The notes: generated by a model not told the origin, from the letters alone. DNA of 64,000 bases from Pseudomonas viciae (GCF_004786035.1 NZ_CP035088.1:4004001-4068000), one strand, 5' to 3'. Positions 51,216-61,403 are shown, counted from the first letter of the stretch. A program made the numbers and translations.

Positions 51216-53267
51216 ATGCTCTTCACTCGCCTCACTATCCAATGGCGCATCACACTCTTGAGTGGGCTGTCCCTGCTGGCCGTCGTCGGTGCATTGACTG
51301 GCGCGTCCCTGTATCAGAATCAACAGGGTGCCAAGCTGTTGAAACTGCAGAGCAGCCAGTTGCTTGGGCAATCGGCCCTGGAAGGTCTAAAGGCCCAGGC
51401 CTTCGCTCACGGCCAGCGAGTGGAACGTTTTTTCAGCGAAACCGCCCTGTACGGGGAAGGGTTTGCCCAAGAGGTCCTGCAACTGCGCGCCCAGGCCCAG
51501 AGCGGGCGTTTGACCGCCGAGCAACTGCGGCAGGACCTGATCAGCGCTACCCGCCAAACACTGCTCAATCGCGAGAAGATTCTCGGCCTGTACGTCGTGC
51601 TGCTTCCCGATGCGCTGGCAGGTAAAGATTCAGCGTTCGCAGGGCAACGTGGCTTGGCCAGTAACGAACAAGGTCGCTTTGCCCTGTATTGGTCGCAAAG
51701 CCAGCCTGGGAACCTGTTTCAAGAAGTGCTCAGCGAAGCGCAGATCTTCGCCAATGAGGCGCCGGCGGGCAGCGAACCGGCGAACGCCTGGTACGTCTGC
51801 CCACAGACTCAGGAGCGCACCTGCGTGACAGAGCCTTATGCGGTTGAGGTCGAAGGCCAGAAAACCCTGATGAGCAGCATTTCGGTGCCGCTGATGGACA
51901 AGGGCAAAGCCATCGGCGTCGTGGGCATGGACATCAGCCTCGATACCCTGCAGAAACTCGCCGGCAGTCTTGCCGCGGACCTGTATCCCGGCCACAGCGA
52001 AATCACCATTCTGTCCCCGTCCGGCCAAACGGCCGGCCACAGCGGCAGCGTGACGGGTGTCTCCATAGACGTGCGGCAAGCGGTGCAAACCGTCACGCAA
52101 AGCGCCCCTTGGCAGTTGCAGATACGCGTGCCCGAAGCGCTGGTTCAGGCACCTGCCCTGCAAATGCAGGCGCAGTTGGACGACAAGCATCGCCAAGCCA
52201 ACTGGTTCAACCTCAGCCTCGGATTGCTGGCCAGCAGCCTGGGATTATTGCTCATCTGGCTGACCGCCTACGGCGTGACCCGACCGCTGCTCAGTGTGGC
52301 CCATATGCTCAATGCCATTGTCGAGGGCGACGGTGACCTCACCCAGCGCCTGCCCAACGATCGCAGCGATGAACTGGGCCAATTGACCAGTGGGTTCAAT
52401 CGCTTTCTCGACAAATTGCAGCCCATCATCCGGGACATCCAGCAGGCTTCCCAGGATACCCGGGACACCGCCGATACCTCTGCGCGGGTTGCCCGGGAGG
52501 TCAGTGCGGGCATGCACAAGCAGTATCAGGAAGTCGAACTGGCCGCCACCGCATTGCATGAAATGAGCACCAGCGCCCAGGAAGTCGCCCGCCACTCTCA
52601 CCAAGCGGCAGACGCTGCCACCGTCGCCGAAAGTGCCAGCCGATCAGGGCGGGAATTGTTCGCCAACGCCGTCAATAGCATCGATACCCTCGACCGGCGC
52701 CTGGAAACGACACTCGGACAGGTGAAGGCACTGGCTGACAATAGCCAACAAATCGACCAGGTCCTGGACGTCATCTGTGCCATCGCCCAACAGACCAACT
52801 TGCTGGCCTTGAATGCCGCCATCGAAGCAGCCAGGGCGGGTGAACAGGGGCGTGGCTTCGCGGTGGTGGCTGACGAAGTTCGCCACCTGGCCAGCAACAC
52901 CCAGAACTCGGTCGAGCAGATACGCACCGTGATCGAAGCGTTACAACAATTAAGCCAGGACGTGGTGCACAGCACCCAATTGAGCCGCGAACTGGCCCGG
53001 GGCAGCGTCGTTCAAGTCGAACAAACCCAAGGGGCACTGCAACACATCACCGACGCCGTGGAGTTGATCGAACAAATGAACCAGCAAATCGCCAGCGCGG
53101 CCCTGGAGCAAAGTTCAGTCGTGGAAGACATCAGCCGTCGCGTCAGTGACATCCGAAGCATCAGCGAAACACTGACCGGCCAGATGCAGGATGCGTCGCA
53201 GGCCAGCCACTCGCTGCATGCCATGGCCAACCATCAGCAGCGCCTGGTGGGTCATTTCAAGATTTAA
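51216..53267 (+). CDS. Methyl-accepting chemotaxis protein
   Basis: This 683-residue transmembrane receptor has a first membrane helix at about residues 12-33, a large periplasmic dCache-like ligand domain (about 40-325), a second helix (332-352), a HAMP segment (353-405) and a cytoplasmic signalling domain. The conserved hairpin tip is seen as [20 protein letters not shown]. Ligand is unknown. The neighbouring amine or amino-acid catabolic operon and its permease suggest a related attractant. CAGGA precedes the ATG by about seven bases. Confidence 0.93.
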   Translation: MLFTRLTIQWRITLLSGLSLLAVVGALTGASLYQNQQGAKLLKLQSSQLLGQSALEGLKAQAFAHGQRVERFFSETALYGEGFAQEVLQLRAQAQSGRLTAEQLRQDLISATRQTLLNREKILGLYVVLLPDALAGKDSAFAGQRGLASNEQGRFALYWSQSQPGNLFQEVLSEAQIFANEAPAGSEPANAWYVCPQTQERTCVTEPYAVEVEGQKTLMSSISVPLMDKGKAIGVVGMDISLDTLQKLAGSLAADLYPGHSEITILSPSGQTAGHSGSVTGVSIDVRQAVQTVTQSAPWQLQIRVPEALVQAPALQMQAQLDDKHRQANWFNLSLGLLASSLGLLLIWLTAYGVTRPLLSVAHMLNAIVEGDGDLTQRLPNDRSDELGQLTSGFNRFLDKLQPIIRDIQQASQDTRDTADTSARVAREVSAGMHKQYQEVELAATALHEMSTSAQEVARHSHQAADAATVAESASRSGRELFANAVNSIDTLDRRLETTLGQVKALADNSQQIDQVLDVICAIAQQTNLLALNAAIEAARAGEQGRGFAVVADEVRHLASNTQNSVEQIRTVIEALQQLSQDVVHSTQLSRELARGSVVQVEQTQGALQHITDAVELIEQMNQQIASAALEQSSVVEDISRRVSDIRSISETLTGQMQDASQASHSLHAMANHQQRLVGHFKI

Positions 53268-53320
53268 AGGGCGTAACGCTGGCTGACGCGCTTTCACCTG
53301 GACGACCGCAGTGCCTGGTC

Positions 53321-53340
53321 TGGGGCTGCTGCGCAGCCCA
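53321..53340. terminator. Hairpin between chemoreceptor and OprD genes
   Basis: TGGGGCTGC and GCAGCCCA form a GC-rich inverted repeat in the 87-base gap between two convergent genes. Only weak T content follows, so it is either a terminator or a remnant of a common Pseudomonas intergenic repeat. Confidence 0.4.
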
Positions 53341-53354
53341 GCAGGGATATCCGG

Positions 53355-54608
53355 CTACCACAGCGCGATATCGTACGTCAGATAGAGACGGTTACTGTCG
53401 CGTCCCCGGGCAAAGTCCGCACGGTAGACATAATTGCGCAGCTTCGCCCCCAATCCCTTGAGCGGCCCGGACTGCAGCACATAGGCCAATTCGATGTCCC
53501 GTTCCCACTCGCTCAGGCCGTCGCTGCCGGAGCGGCCATTGTCGCCGCTCAGGTAACGCGTCATGAAGGTCAATCCCGGTAGACCCGAAACAGAAAAGTC
53601 ATAGGCGTAGCTGGCCATCCAAGTCTTTTCCTCTTCCTCGATGAACTTGCCGATGCCCACGTTGCTGAACGAGTACACAGTGGCGCCGCTGATATAGGGC
53701 AACCCGCCCTCCCCATCCAGCACCTGATAGCCGGCGCCGAAGGTGTGGCCACTGTGGGCGTACGCCAATTGCCCGCTGAGCATGTCGTTGTCGATACGCC
53801 CACCATAAGCCGCACCGCCGTCGCGACTGTTGAAGTAACGCAGGTCGCTGGTCAGCACCCCGCCCGCCAGGGGCAAGTCGTGCTGGATACCGGCGAAGTC
53901 CTGGCGGTAGAAACCGTCGAGTTCACCGTGAAAATAGCTCAGGCGCAGGGTCTTGCTCACCTTGTAGTCGGCGCCGGCATAGCTGAAGTCGCCCGATTTG
54001 CTGCCGCTGTAGCCGTCCATGTAGAGGCCGGTGCTGTCGGAGGAATCACGCAGCTTGAAACGATCCAGTTGGGCAGCGGTCAGGGTCAGGCCGTCGATGT
54101 CGTTGCTGACCATCTGGGTGCCCTGGTAGGTCTGCGGCAGCAGGCGCGCATCGTTGTAGACCAGGACCGGTGTCTTGGGCAGCAAGGTGCCGTACTTGAC
54201 GACGGTGCTACCCAGCCTGGCCTTGGCCGTAGCGCCGGCGCTGGCGAACTCGTCTGCGGCGCGGCCGTCGTCATGCACCGGGAGCAACCCCGTCCCGCTA
54301 CGCCCCCGTCCCGAGTCGAGGCGCATGCCGACCAGGCCCAACGCATCCACGCCAAGCCCCAGGGTGCCTTGAGTGAAGCCGGACTGGTAGTCGAGCAGAA
54401 AGCCCTGGGCCCATTCCACCCGCTCACTTTTCGCGGTAGCGGCGGCGCGTGCACTCAGGCCCTGTTCGTCGCGGAAGTTTTCGTTGAAGTAGACGTTGCG
54501 CAGTTGCAGCTTGAGCTTGCTGTCATCGATGAAACCGGCAGCGCCGGCCACAGGGACGCAGGCACACAGCGTGGCGCAGGCAGCGCCGCGGAGAATGACT
54601 CGGGACAT
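53355..54608 (-). CDS. OprD-family outer-membrane porin
   Basis: This 417-residue porin has a signal peptide (about residues 1-23, ending VAGAA). The mature start FIDDSKLKLQLRNVYFNENF is an OprD hallmark, as are EWAQGFLLDYQSGFTQG and the strand-rich remainder. It ends YLTYDIALW, with a C-terminal aromatic residue. OprD porins admit amino acids, tricarboxylates or aromatic acids. It follows the CitMHS gene on the same strand, so a tricarboxylate channel of the OpdH kind is likely. ATG 54608 is chosen over an upstream frame reaching 54749. Confidence 0.92.
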   Translation of the reverse strand: MSRVILRGAACATLCACVPVAGAAGFIDDSKLKLQLRNVYFNENFRDEQGLSARAAATAKSERVEWAQGFLLDYQSGFTQGTLGLGVDALGLVGMRLDSGRGRSGTGLLPVHDDGRAADEFASAGATAKARLGSTVVKYGTLLPKTPVLVYNDARLLPQTYQGTQMVSNDIDGLTLTAAQLDRFKLRDSSDSTGLYMDGYSGSKSGDFSYAGADYKVSKTLRLSYFHGELDGFYRQDFAGIQHDLPLAGGVLTSDLRYFNSRDGGAAYGGRIDNDMLSGQLAYAHSGHTFGAGYQVLDGEGGLPYISGATVYSFSNVGIGKFIEEEEKTWMASYAYDFSVSGLPGLTFMTRYLSGDNGRSGSDGLSEWERDIELAYVLQSGPLKGLGAKLRNYVYRADFARGRDSNRLYLTYDIALW

Positions 54609-54676
54609 AGTCGAATACTCTTTTTGTTGTTGAGATCGCTGGCGGCAGGCGCCAATGTGGCGCCCGCAGGCCGGGT

Positions 54677-55981
54677 TCAGACGAAGAGGGAGATGGCGCC
54701 GGTGGCCAGGGCAAGGCCGGTGATGACCAGGGAGGTCAGCACTGCCCATTTGACGGTGGCCCTCTGGAAATCACCGATATCCCGGTCGACCATGCCTACC
54801 AGCAGCAGCGTGGAGGCAACCAACGGGCTCATCAGATGCACCGGTTGACCGAGAACCGAAGCACGGGCGATCTCCACCGGGGAGATGCCGTAGGCCGCGG
54901 CGGCGTTGGCCAGGATAGGCACCACGCCAAAGTAGTAGGCATCGTTGGACAGTACGAACGTCAACGGCATGCTGGTCACGGCCACGACCAGCGGGAACCA
55001 ATTCCCCCAGGATTGCGGGATCCAGTCGACCAGGGTCTGCGCCAGGGCATCGACCATCTTGGTGCCCGAGAAGATACCGGCGAAAATACCGGCGGCGAAC
55101 ACCAGCAGGACGACGGTCATGGCGTTACCGGAATGGGCCAGGATCCGTTCCTTCTGCACATCAAGTTGCGGATAGTTGATCATCAGGGCGACCACAAAGC
55201 CGATCATGAACAGGATCGCGGCGTGCATCACCCCCAGTACCAGCGCGGTCATCACCGCGATCACCAGCACCAGGTTGACGTAGGCCAGGCGCGGCCGCTT
55301 GTGCGGGGTGTCTTCCAGGATCGCCTTGATATAGCAGTTGCCGCCCCCGGACTCGAGCGTGATATTGCCAATGCGCTTACGCTCTCTGCGCCCCAGCAGA
55401 AACGCAGTGAACACCACCCACGCCGCGCCACCGATGACCGTCGGCAGCATCGGGATGAAATACTCGGTGGCGTCCAGGCCAAGGGCTGCGATAGCACGTG
55501 TGGCCGGGCCTCCCCAGGGGCTCATGCCACTCATGATGCTCAGCGACAACATCGAGATGGTCGCCAGGATCATCGGGTTCATGCCGATGCGCTTGTACAG
55601 CGGCAGCATCGCGGCGCAGGTGATCATGTAAGTGGTGGTGCCGTCTCCATCGAGTGCCACCAGCAGGGACAACAGCGAGGTCCCGATGGCAATTTTCACC
55701 GGATCGCCATTGACCCGCTTGAGGATCTTGCGGATCAGCGGATCGAACAATCCGGCATCGATCATCAACCCGAAGAACAGAATGGCAAACAGCAAGAGTG
55801 CGGCTGAGGGCGCGACCATCTTCAGGCCATCGAGCATCATCTTGCCGGTGGTCGGCGCGAAACCGCCAATGACGGCAAAGACGATGGGCACGACCGTCAG
55901 GGCGACGATGGGTGACAGGCGTTTACTCATGATCAGGTAGGTAAAGGCCACCACCATGACCAAGCCAAGGAGTGCGAGCAT
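54677..55981 (-). CDS. CitMHS-family tricarboxylate transporter
   Basis: This 434-residue membrane protein has about 11 to 12 hydrophobic segments and the family pattern of metal-citrate/proton symporters, with KRLSPIVALTVVPIVFAVIG at the N-terminus and LVALDGDGTTTYMITCAAML in the middle. Conserved segments PWGGPATR and VLSNDAYYFGVVPILA also fit. Citrate-family transporters carry citrate as a Mg or Ca complex and related tricarboxylates. It lies 68 bases before the OprD gene and 136 bases after the PrpF-like gene, forming one uptake-and-isomerisation operon. Confidence 0.92.
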   Translation of the reverse strand: MLALLGLVMVVAFTYLIMSKRLSPIVALTVVPIVFAVIGGFAPTTGKMMLDGLKMVAPSAALLLFAILFFGLMIDAGLFDPLIRKILKRVNGDPVKIAIGTSLLSLLVALDGDGTTTYMITCAAMLPLYKRIGMNPMILATISMLSLSIMSGMSPWGGPATRAIAALGLDATEYFIPMLPTVIGGAAWVVFTAFLLGRRERKRIGNITLESGGGNCYIKAILEDTPHKRPRLAYVNLVLVIAVMTALVLGVMHAAILFMIGFVVALMINYPQLDVQKERILAHSGNAMTVVLLVFAAGIFAGIFSGTKMVDALAQTLVDWIPQSWGNWFPLVVAVTSMPLTFVLSNDAYYFGVVPILANAAAAYGISPVEIARASVLGQPVHLMSPLVASTLLLVGMVDRDIGDFQRATVKWAVLTSLVITGLALATGAISLFV

Positions 55982-56117
55982 GGGTTGTTTCTCTTGTTTT
56001 TATTGTCTTTGTGACCACCCGACAGGCAGGCGGCCGCCTATCGCACCCGATACCTGGCGGCACTCGGAGCGATTGTATTGCAACATCAAGGTTTACGGAT
56101 GCGCGGGTGAACCAAAC

Positions 56118-57197
56118 TCAGCCGGCGAGCCGACGCACCGTCGGGGCGTAGACAAAACCCGAGAACAGCCGGCGGGCGGTGCGCACGACCGAAGCCTGGA
56201 TCGTCTTGCCGTCTGCACCGCTGCGTGAAAGCGCAACCTCGATACCGCCACTGGGGTGTTCGAGACGCACCAGGCTCAGCTCCTGCGCGGTCGCGCCGAG
56301 CAGATCCATTACCACGGTGCCGGGGCTGACACAGGCCGTCGCCAGGCCGATGGCGCCAGTGATAGCCAGTGCCCGGTGGCAGCTGTGGGGCATGAAGTAG
56401 CGAACCTGCAGCGTGCCACCTTCGCGTGGGTGGGAAACAAGCACCGGTTTTGGAATCACCATGTTGCTCACGTCGCCCAGGCCCATTGCACGGCCGGCCT
56501 TGAGGCGCAACGCCTCCAGGCGCTTGCGCAGTTGCGTGTCGGCGTCGAGGTCGGCCGGACGTTCACTGCCGGTCATGCCCAAGTGGCTGGCATGGACGAT
56601 CATCATGGGCATAGCCATGTCAATGCAGGTCAGCGGGATACCATCGATGACATCGGTTGCCTGGCCGGTGGGAAACAGCTTGCCGGTCTTGCTGCCGACG
56701 GCATCGAGGAACGTCAGCTGGACCGGCGCCGCAGTACCCGGCACGCCATCGATGGCCGTGCGGCCCTCGTAGCGCACGACGCCACCGGGCGTCTCTACCA
56801 AAGCGTTGACGAAGGTCTGGGTGTTCAGGTTACGGATGCGCACCAGGGTCTTGCCGTCAGTGGCCTTGACCAACCCCTGTTCGATGGCGAACGGGCCGAC
56901 CGCACAGAGCATGTTGCCGCAGTTGGGTGCAGTGTCGACACGGCGATCGGCGACCATGACCTGAACGAACAGGTAGTCGACATCGGCATCGGCATGCAAT
57001 GACGGACTGATGATTGCCACTTTACTGGTCTGCGGGCTGCCACCGCCGATGCCATCGATTTCCAGCTCGTGACCGGAGCCCATCAGGTTGATCAACATCT
57101 CGTCGCGCTCGACGATATTGGTAGGCAGATCCCAGGCGTGGAAGAAAGGTCCTTTGGAGGTACCGCCGCGCATGAGCACACAAGGAATTCGTTGCAT
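56118..57197 (-). CDS. PrpF/GalD-family isomerase
   Basis: This 359-residue member of the PrpF superfamily has the N-terminal IPCVLMRGGTSKGPFF, the DGIGGG and APNCGNMLCAVGPFA active-site segments (with the conserved cysteine), and VNNxxTHxx-like loops. Family members include 2-methylaconitate cis-trans isomerase (PrpF), aconitate isomerase-type enzymes and 4-oxalomesaconate tautomerase (GalD). The adjoining CitMHS and OprD genes favour a tricarboxylate isomerase such as trans/cis-aconitate. The absence of GalA/B/C genes argues against gallate degradation. ATG 57197 is chosen. Confidence 0.88.
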   Translation of the reverse strand: MQRIPCVLMRGGTSKGPFFHAWDLPTNIVERDEMLINLMGSGHELEIDGIGGGSPQTSKVAIISPSLHADADVDYLFVQVMVADRRVDTAPNCGNMLCAVGPFAIEQGLVKATDGKTLVRIRNLNTQTFVNALVETPGGVVRYEGRTAIDGVPGTAAPVQLTFLDAVGSKTGKLFPTGQATDVIDGIPLTCIDMAMPMMIVHASHLGMTGSERPADLDADTQLRKRLEALRLKAGRAMGLGDVSNMVIPKPVLVSHPREGGTLQVRYFMPHSCHRALAITGAIGLATACVSPGTVVMDLLGATAQELSLVRLEHPSGGIEVALSRSGADGKTIQASVVRTARRLFSGFVYAPTVRRLAG

Positions 57198-57344
57198 AAC
57201 TACTGACTCTTGTTGATCAATTGGGGACATTGATGTGTTGAAAACAAGAGTGACAGGGGTGGATAAATCAATCCAATGCAAATATCGTCGCTATTATTGC
57301 TTCACAAACATGAATAGATTCTTGCTCAAAGGAACGGTCTCCCT

Positions 57345-58238
57345 ATGAATTATGAGCTGCAAGATATTCGATCTTTCGTGAAAATCGCCGAACTGGGCAG
57401 CTTTCATGAGGCGGCAGAAGTCCTGCACTTGTCGCAGCCTGCCCTGAGTCGTCGAATCAAGAAGCTTGAAGAGGGTCTGGGTACCCCTCTGCTCGAACGC
57501 ACCACCCGCCGCGTCGGCCTGACCAGCGTGGGGCGCGATTTCCTGCCCAAGGCACGCCGCCTGCTCGATGACTTCGAGGACTCGATACTGAGCATCCGCG
57601 AATTGGCCGAACGGCAGACCGGCCAGGTCACCTTGGCCTGCATTCCGACCGCAGCGTTTTACTTCCTGCCCTCGGTCATCCGGCAATACAACGAGCAGTA
57701 CCCGAAGATTCGCATTCGCTTGCTCGACCTCAGCGCCAACGACGGCCTGGAGGCCGTGCTGCGCGGCGAAGCCGATTTCGGTATCAATATGATGAGTGGG
57801 CAGCACCCGGACATCGAGTTCGTATCCCTGGTCCAGGAGCACTTCGTGCTGGCCTGCCGCCGTGATCATGAACTCGCCAGCCGAGCTTCGGTGAGCTGGA
57901 CCGAGTTGGTCGAGCACCGCCTGATCGGCGTGGGCCGCCTCAGCGGCAACCGCATGCTGCTCGACCATGCGTTGTCTGGGCTTGGCCTACGGCCCAAGTG
58001 GTTCTACGAGGTGCAGCACCTGTCGACCTCGCTGGGGATGGTCGAAGCCGGCCTCGGCGTGTCGGCCATGCCGAGCCTGGCGATGCCCGCCGCCGATCAT
58101 CCGACCCTGGTCAGCGTGCCACTGATCGAGCCGGAAGTGACGCGTACCTTGGGCCTGGTTTATCGCCGTGGCGCTTCCCTTTCGCCTGCCGCAGAGAAGT
58201 TTGTGGCGATTTTGCTCGGGCAGTGGCGCATCGACTGA
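57345..58238 (+). CDS. LysR-family regulator divergent from the tricarboxylate operon
   Basis: This 297-residue regulator has the LysR helix-turn-helix at residues 3-62 (GSFHEAAEVLHLSQPALSRR) and a LysR effector domain to the C-terminus. The 147-base gap to the PrpF-like gene should hold shared promoters, and it is AT-rich with no obvious strong palindrome. Divergence from the isomerase-transporter-porin set is the usual layout for an inducer-dependent activator of the target operon. The effector might be a tricarboxylate. Confidence 0.92.
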   Translation: MNYELQDIRSFVKIAELGSFHEAAEVLHLSQPALSRRIKKLEEGLGTPLLERTTRRVGLTSVGRDFLPKARRLLDDFEDSILSIRELAERQTGQVTLACIPTAAFYFLPSVIRQYNEQYPKIRIRLLDLSANDGLEAVLRGEADFGINMMSGQHPDIEFVSLVQEHFVLACRRDHELASRASVSWTELVEHRLIGVGRLSGNRMLLDHALSGLGLRPKWFYEVQHLSTSLGMVEAGLGVSAMPSLAMPAADHPTLVSVPLIEPEVTRTLGLVYRRGASLSPAAEKFVAILLGQWRID

Positions 58239-58279
58239 ATACAGCGTGGGTAGCCGGGCCGGCGGCGAGAACCGCTGGC

Positions 58280-59128
58280 TCAGTCCGCCTGCACTGTGAC
58301 CTGACGCTGCTCACCCAACCCCGCAATCCCCAGGCGCAGGGTCTGGCCCGGACGCAGGAAAACCGGCTGTGGCTTGATGCCCAAGCCTACGCCGGGTGGC
58401 GTGCCGGTCGAGATCACGTCGCCAGGTTGCAGGCTCATGCAGCGGCTCAGGTAGGCAATCAGTTGCGGCACACTGAAGATCAGCGTCCGGGTATTGCCAT
58501 TTTGATAGCGGTGTCCGTCGACCTCCAGCCAGAGATCCAGCGTATGCGGATCAGCGATTTCGTCCCGGGTGACCAACCACGGGCCAAGCGGACCAAAGGT
58601 GTCGAAGCCTTTGCCCTTGTCCCAAGTGCCGCCGCGTTCCAATTGCCACTCGCGCTCGGACACGTCGTTAATGACGCAATAGCCGGCGACATGCTCCATG
58701 GCGTTTACTTCATCGATGTAGCGCCCGCCTTTACCGATGACCACGCCCAACTCGACTTCCCAGTCGGTCTTGAGTGAGCCGCGCGGGATCTGGATGTCGT
58801 CGTTCGGCCCGCAGATGGCGCTGGTCCATTTGTTGAAGATGATCGGCTCTTTCGGCACCTCCATATTCGACTCGGCCGCATGGTCGGCGTAGTTCAGGCC
58901 GATGCAGATGAACTTGCCGACCTGCCCGACACAGGCGCCGATCCTAGGCTGGCCGGCAACCAGCGGCAGGCTGCGCGGGTCGAGGGCGGCAAGCGCTGCC
59001 AGGCTGTCTGGGCCCAGGACCTGTCCGGCGATGTCCGGGACATGGCCCGACAGGTCGCGGATCTGATGATCGGCATCCAACAGGCCGGGCTTCTCCGAAC
59101 CTTTTTCGCCATAACGCAACAGTTTCAT
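58280..59128 (-). CDS. Fumarylacetoacetate hydrolase family (2,4-dioxo-sugar-acid hydrolase-like)
   Basis: This 282-residue FAH-fold enzyme has metal ligands in KTDWEVELGVVIG and earlier FICIGLNYADHAAESN and PIIFNKWTSAICGPND; GTPPGVGLG is at the C-terminus. Relatives hydrolyse 2,4-diketo-3-deoxy-L-fuconate or related diketo acids, and ureidoglycolate. Its pairing with an SDR that resembles 2-keto-3-deoxy-L-fuconate dehydrogenase and with an MFS importer favours the deoxysugar-acid role: the SDR oxidises C4 and this enzyme cleaves the diketo acid. It is the last gene of that operon. Confidence 0.85.
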   Translation of the reverse strand: MKLLRYGEKGSEKPGLLDADHQIRDLSGHVPDIAGQVLGPDSLAALAALDPRSLPLVAGQPRIGACVGQVGKFICIGLNYADHAAESNMEVPKEPIIFNKWTSAICGPNDDIQIPRGSLKTDWEVELGVVIGKGGRYIDEVNAMEHVAGYCVINDVSEREWQLERGGTWDKGKGFDTFGPLGPWLVTRDEIADPHTLDLWLEVDGHRYQNGNTRTLIFSVPQLIAYLSRCMSLQPGDVISTGTPPGVGLGIKPQPVFLRPGQTLRLGIAGLGEQRQVTVQAD

Positions 59129-59165
59129 GGATTTCTCCTGTTCAAATTCAAAGTGAAAACCGGGC

Positions 59166-59906
59166 TCAGATGCTCATGCCGCCATCGATGACATGCACGC
59201 CACCAGTGGTGTAGCTCGACGCATCGCTGCCCAGATACACCGCCAACTGGGCGACTTCTTCGGTACTGCCGATACGGCCCATGGGCTGGCGCTCGAGGAA
59301 TTGCCGATAGACCTGTGCCTCCTCCACGCCCTGTTGCGCGGCTTGGGCGGCGATGCGTTGACGCAGCGACGGAGAGTCCACGGTACCCGGGCATATCGCA
59401 TTGCAACGGATGCCCTGAGTCACGAAATCGATGGCAACGGCCTTCGTCAGGCCCACCACGGCCGCCTTGCTGGCCGCGTAGGCAAAACGGTTCGGCACGC
59501 CTTTGAGGCTGGAGGCCACCGACGACATGTTGATGATCGAACCGCCACCCCGCGCCAGCATGCCTGGCAAGAATGCGCGGATCGTCCGGTACATGGCCGT
59601 GACATTGAGGTCCAGCGAACGCGCCCAGGCGGCTTCGTCGCATTCGAGGATGTTCCCGCTGTGCACGTAACCGGCGCAGTTGAACAGCACGTCCAACCCA
59701 CCGATACGTTCGCAGGCGGCGCTGATGGCGGTGGCCGATGTGACATCCAGGGTGATGGCGGTGACCCCATCGATACCCGCCAGGGCGTGGATATCGATAT
59801 CACTGGCAAACACCTCGGCACCGGCCCGGGCGAAGGCCATGGCGCAGGCCAGGCCGATGCCCTGCCCTGCGGCGGTGACCAGCACCCGTTTGTTCTGCAG
59901 GTTCAT
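59166..59906 (-). CDS. SDR-family dehydrogenase (2-keto-3-deoxy-fuconate dehydrogenase-like)
   Basis: This 246-residue classical SDR is intact: TAAGQGIGLA near the N-terminus binds NAD, NCAG is present, and Ser in NMSSVASS with Tyr and Lys in YAASKAAV form the catalytic set. DxDIHAL after the second strand suggests NAD preference. The sequence is close in pattern to BDH2/DHRS6 and to bacterial 2-keto-3-deoxy-L-fuconate dehydrogenase. The ATG overlaps the MFS transporter stop (ATGA), and the hydrolase gene follows. The exact sugar acid cannot be fixed from sequence. Confidence 0.9.
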   Translation of the reverse strand: MNLQNKRVLVTAAGQGIGLACAMAFARAGAEVFASDIDIHALAGIDGVTAITLDVTSATAISAACERIGGLDVLFNCAGYVHSGNILECDEAAWARSLDLNVTAMYRTIRAFLPGMLARGGGSIINMSSVASSLKGVPNRFAYAASKAAVVGLTKAVAIDFVTQGIRCNAICPGTVDSPSLRQRIAAQAAQQGVEEAQVYRQFLERQPMGRIGSTEEVAQLAVYLGSDASSYTTGGVHVIDGGMSI

Positions 59907-61285
59907 GCGGCCTCCAGGTTTGCCGGGGTGATCGCGGTTTTTGGCGTCCTGCCGAGCATCGATGCGGGAATGGCCAGGATCAGCCCGCCACTGACCAACA
60001 GACACAGGGCCAGCACATAGGTGCCGTTGTTGATGTTGCCGGTGAGGTTTTCCGCCACGGCGGTGATCATCGAGCCGGTGAAACCCGACAAGTTGCCGAT
60101 GGCGTTGATCATGCCGATGCCCGCCGCGGCGGCAACGCCCGAGAGCACCGTCCCGGGCAGGGTCCAGAAAATCGGCATCAGGCTGAGGATCCCCGAGGCG
60201 GAGACACTGAGAAAGAGCACGGACAACACCAGGTTGTCGGCGAAGAAGGCACTGAGGATCAGGCCCACGCCACCGATGAAGGCAGGAATGGCCGCGTGCA
60301 GGCGCCGCTCACCGGTGCGATTGGAGTGCCGTGCATTGAGCAGCATCGCCACGATCGCCACCGAGTAAGGGATGGCGGTGAGCAGACCAATGTGCAAACT
60401 GTTGGTGATGCCGGTGCTCTTGATGATCGAGGGCATCCAGAACGCCAGGCCGTAGAAGCCGGTATTGAAGGTCAGCAGAATCAGTACCAGCAACCACACC
60501 CGAGGGTTGAAAAACACTTCGCTCAAGCGTGTGGCCTTGCCCTGGTTGTCGGTGTGCAGATTGGCCTTGAGCATGGCTTTTTCCGCGACACTCAGCCATT
60601 TGGCTTTGTCGATGTTGTCGGCCAGGCAGACGATCACCACAAACGCCATGATGATTGACGGAATGCCTTCGATGAGCAGCATCCATTGCCAGCCGGACAG
60701 GCCATGCACCCCTTGCATGCTGTTCATCAGCCAACCGGAGAGTATCCCGCCCAGGGTCAGGCTGACTGGTAGGGCCAGCAGGAAACCGGACATCACCCGG
60801 CTTTGCCGATGGGTGGGAAACCAGTAGTTGAGGTACAGGATCACGCCGGGGAAAAACCCGGCTTCACAGATGCCCAACAGAAAGCGCAGCACGTAGAACA
60901 TGCTGCTCGATTCGATGTGGAAGAAGCCCGCCAGCGGCACGGTGTAGGCCACGGCCATGGAAATGACCGCCCAGCTCAGCATGATCCGGGCAATCCAGAA
61001 CCGCGCGCCAAAGCGATGCAGCAACAGGTTGCTGGGGACTTCGAAAAGGAAATAACCCCAGAAAAACATACTGGCGCCCAAGGCATACACCGTGTTGCTA
61101 AATTGCAGCTCGCTGAGCATGTCGAGCTTGGCAAAGCCGATATTCACCCGGTCGAGGTACGCCGCCATGTAACACAAGAGCAGGACGGGAAGGATCCGCC
61201 AGATCACCTTGCGATAGGTCCGGTCCTCAAAGTCGAGTTCGCAGGCAGGCGCTTGCGCTGGCAAATGCTCGGATACGGTTTGCAT
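59903..61285 (-). CDS. MFS transporter, anion:cation symporter type
   Basis: This 460-residue protein has about 12 helices and the ACS-family opening AYLDRVNIGFAKLDM, with the conserved LLGICEAGFFPGVILYL in the fourth helix region. This family imports sugar acids, tartrate, phthalate and related anions. A predicted operator (61387-61403) lies about 100 bases upstream. It is the first gene of the three-gene set with the SDR and FAH hydrolase. ATG 61285 is preferred to 61303 on the basis of the GGTGA-like ribosome-binding site. Confidence 0.92.
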   Translation of the reverse strand: MQTVSEHLPAQAPACELDFEDRTYRKVIWRILPVLLLCYMAAYLDRVNIGFAKLDMLSELQFSNTVYALGASMFFWGYFLFEVPSNLLLHRFGARFWIARIMLSWAVISMAVAYTVPLAGFFHIESSSMFYVLRFLLGICEAGFFPGVILYLNYWFPTHRQSRVMSGFLLALPVSLTLGGILSGWLMNSMQGVHGLSGWQWMLLIEGIPSIIMAFVVIVCLADNIDKAKWLSVAEKAMLKANLHTDNQGKATRLSEVFFNPRVWLLVLILLTFNTGFYGLAFWMPSIIKSTGITNSLHIGLLTAIPYSVAIVAMLLNARHSNRTGERRLHAAIPAFIGGVGLILSAFFADNLVLSVLFLSVSASGILSLMPIFWTLPGTVLSGVAAAAGIGMINAIGNLSGFTGSMITAVAENLTGNINNGTYVLALCLLVSGGLILAIPASMLGRTPKTAITPANLEAA

Positions 61286-61386
61286 GAGGTCACCCCAGGG
61301 CATGTGGGCATGCCTGATTGTTTTTATGAGGGGGTCACTCTACTGTCGAGAATTGATTCTTTCCCAATGGCATTTTTGGATTAACT

Positions 61387-61403
61387 GATAACGGATCGTT
61401 ATC
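61387..61403. promoter_or_regulatory. Candidate LysR operator upstream of the MFS-SDR-FAH operon
   Basis: GATAACG-GAT-CGTTATC is a perfect inverted repeat with seven-base arms. Its core ATAAC-N5-GTTAT, a T-N11-A LysR-type site, recurs at 62522-62536 in front of the divergent LysR/dehydratase genes. Confidence 0.6.
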
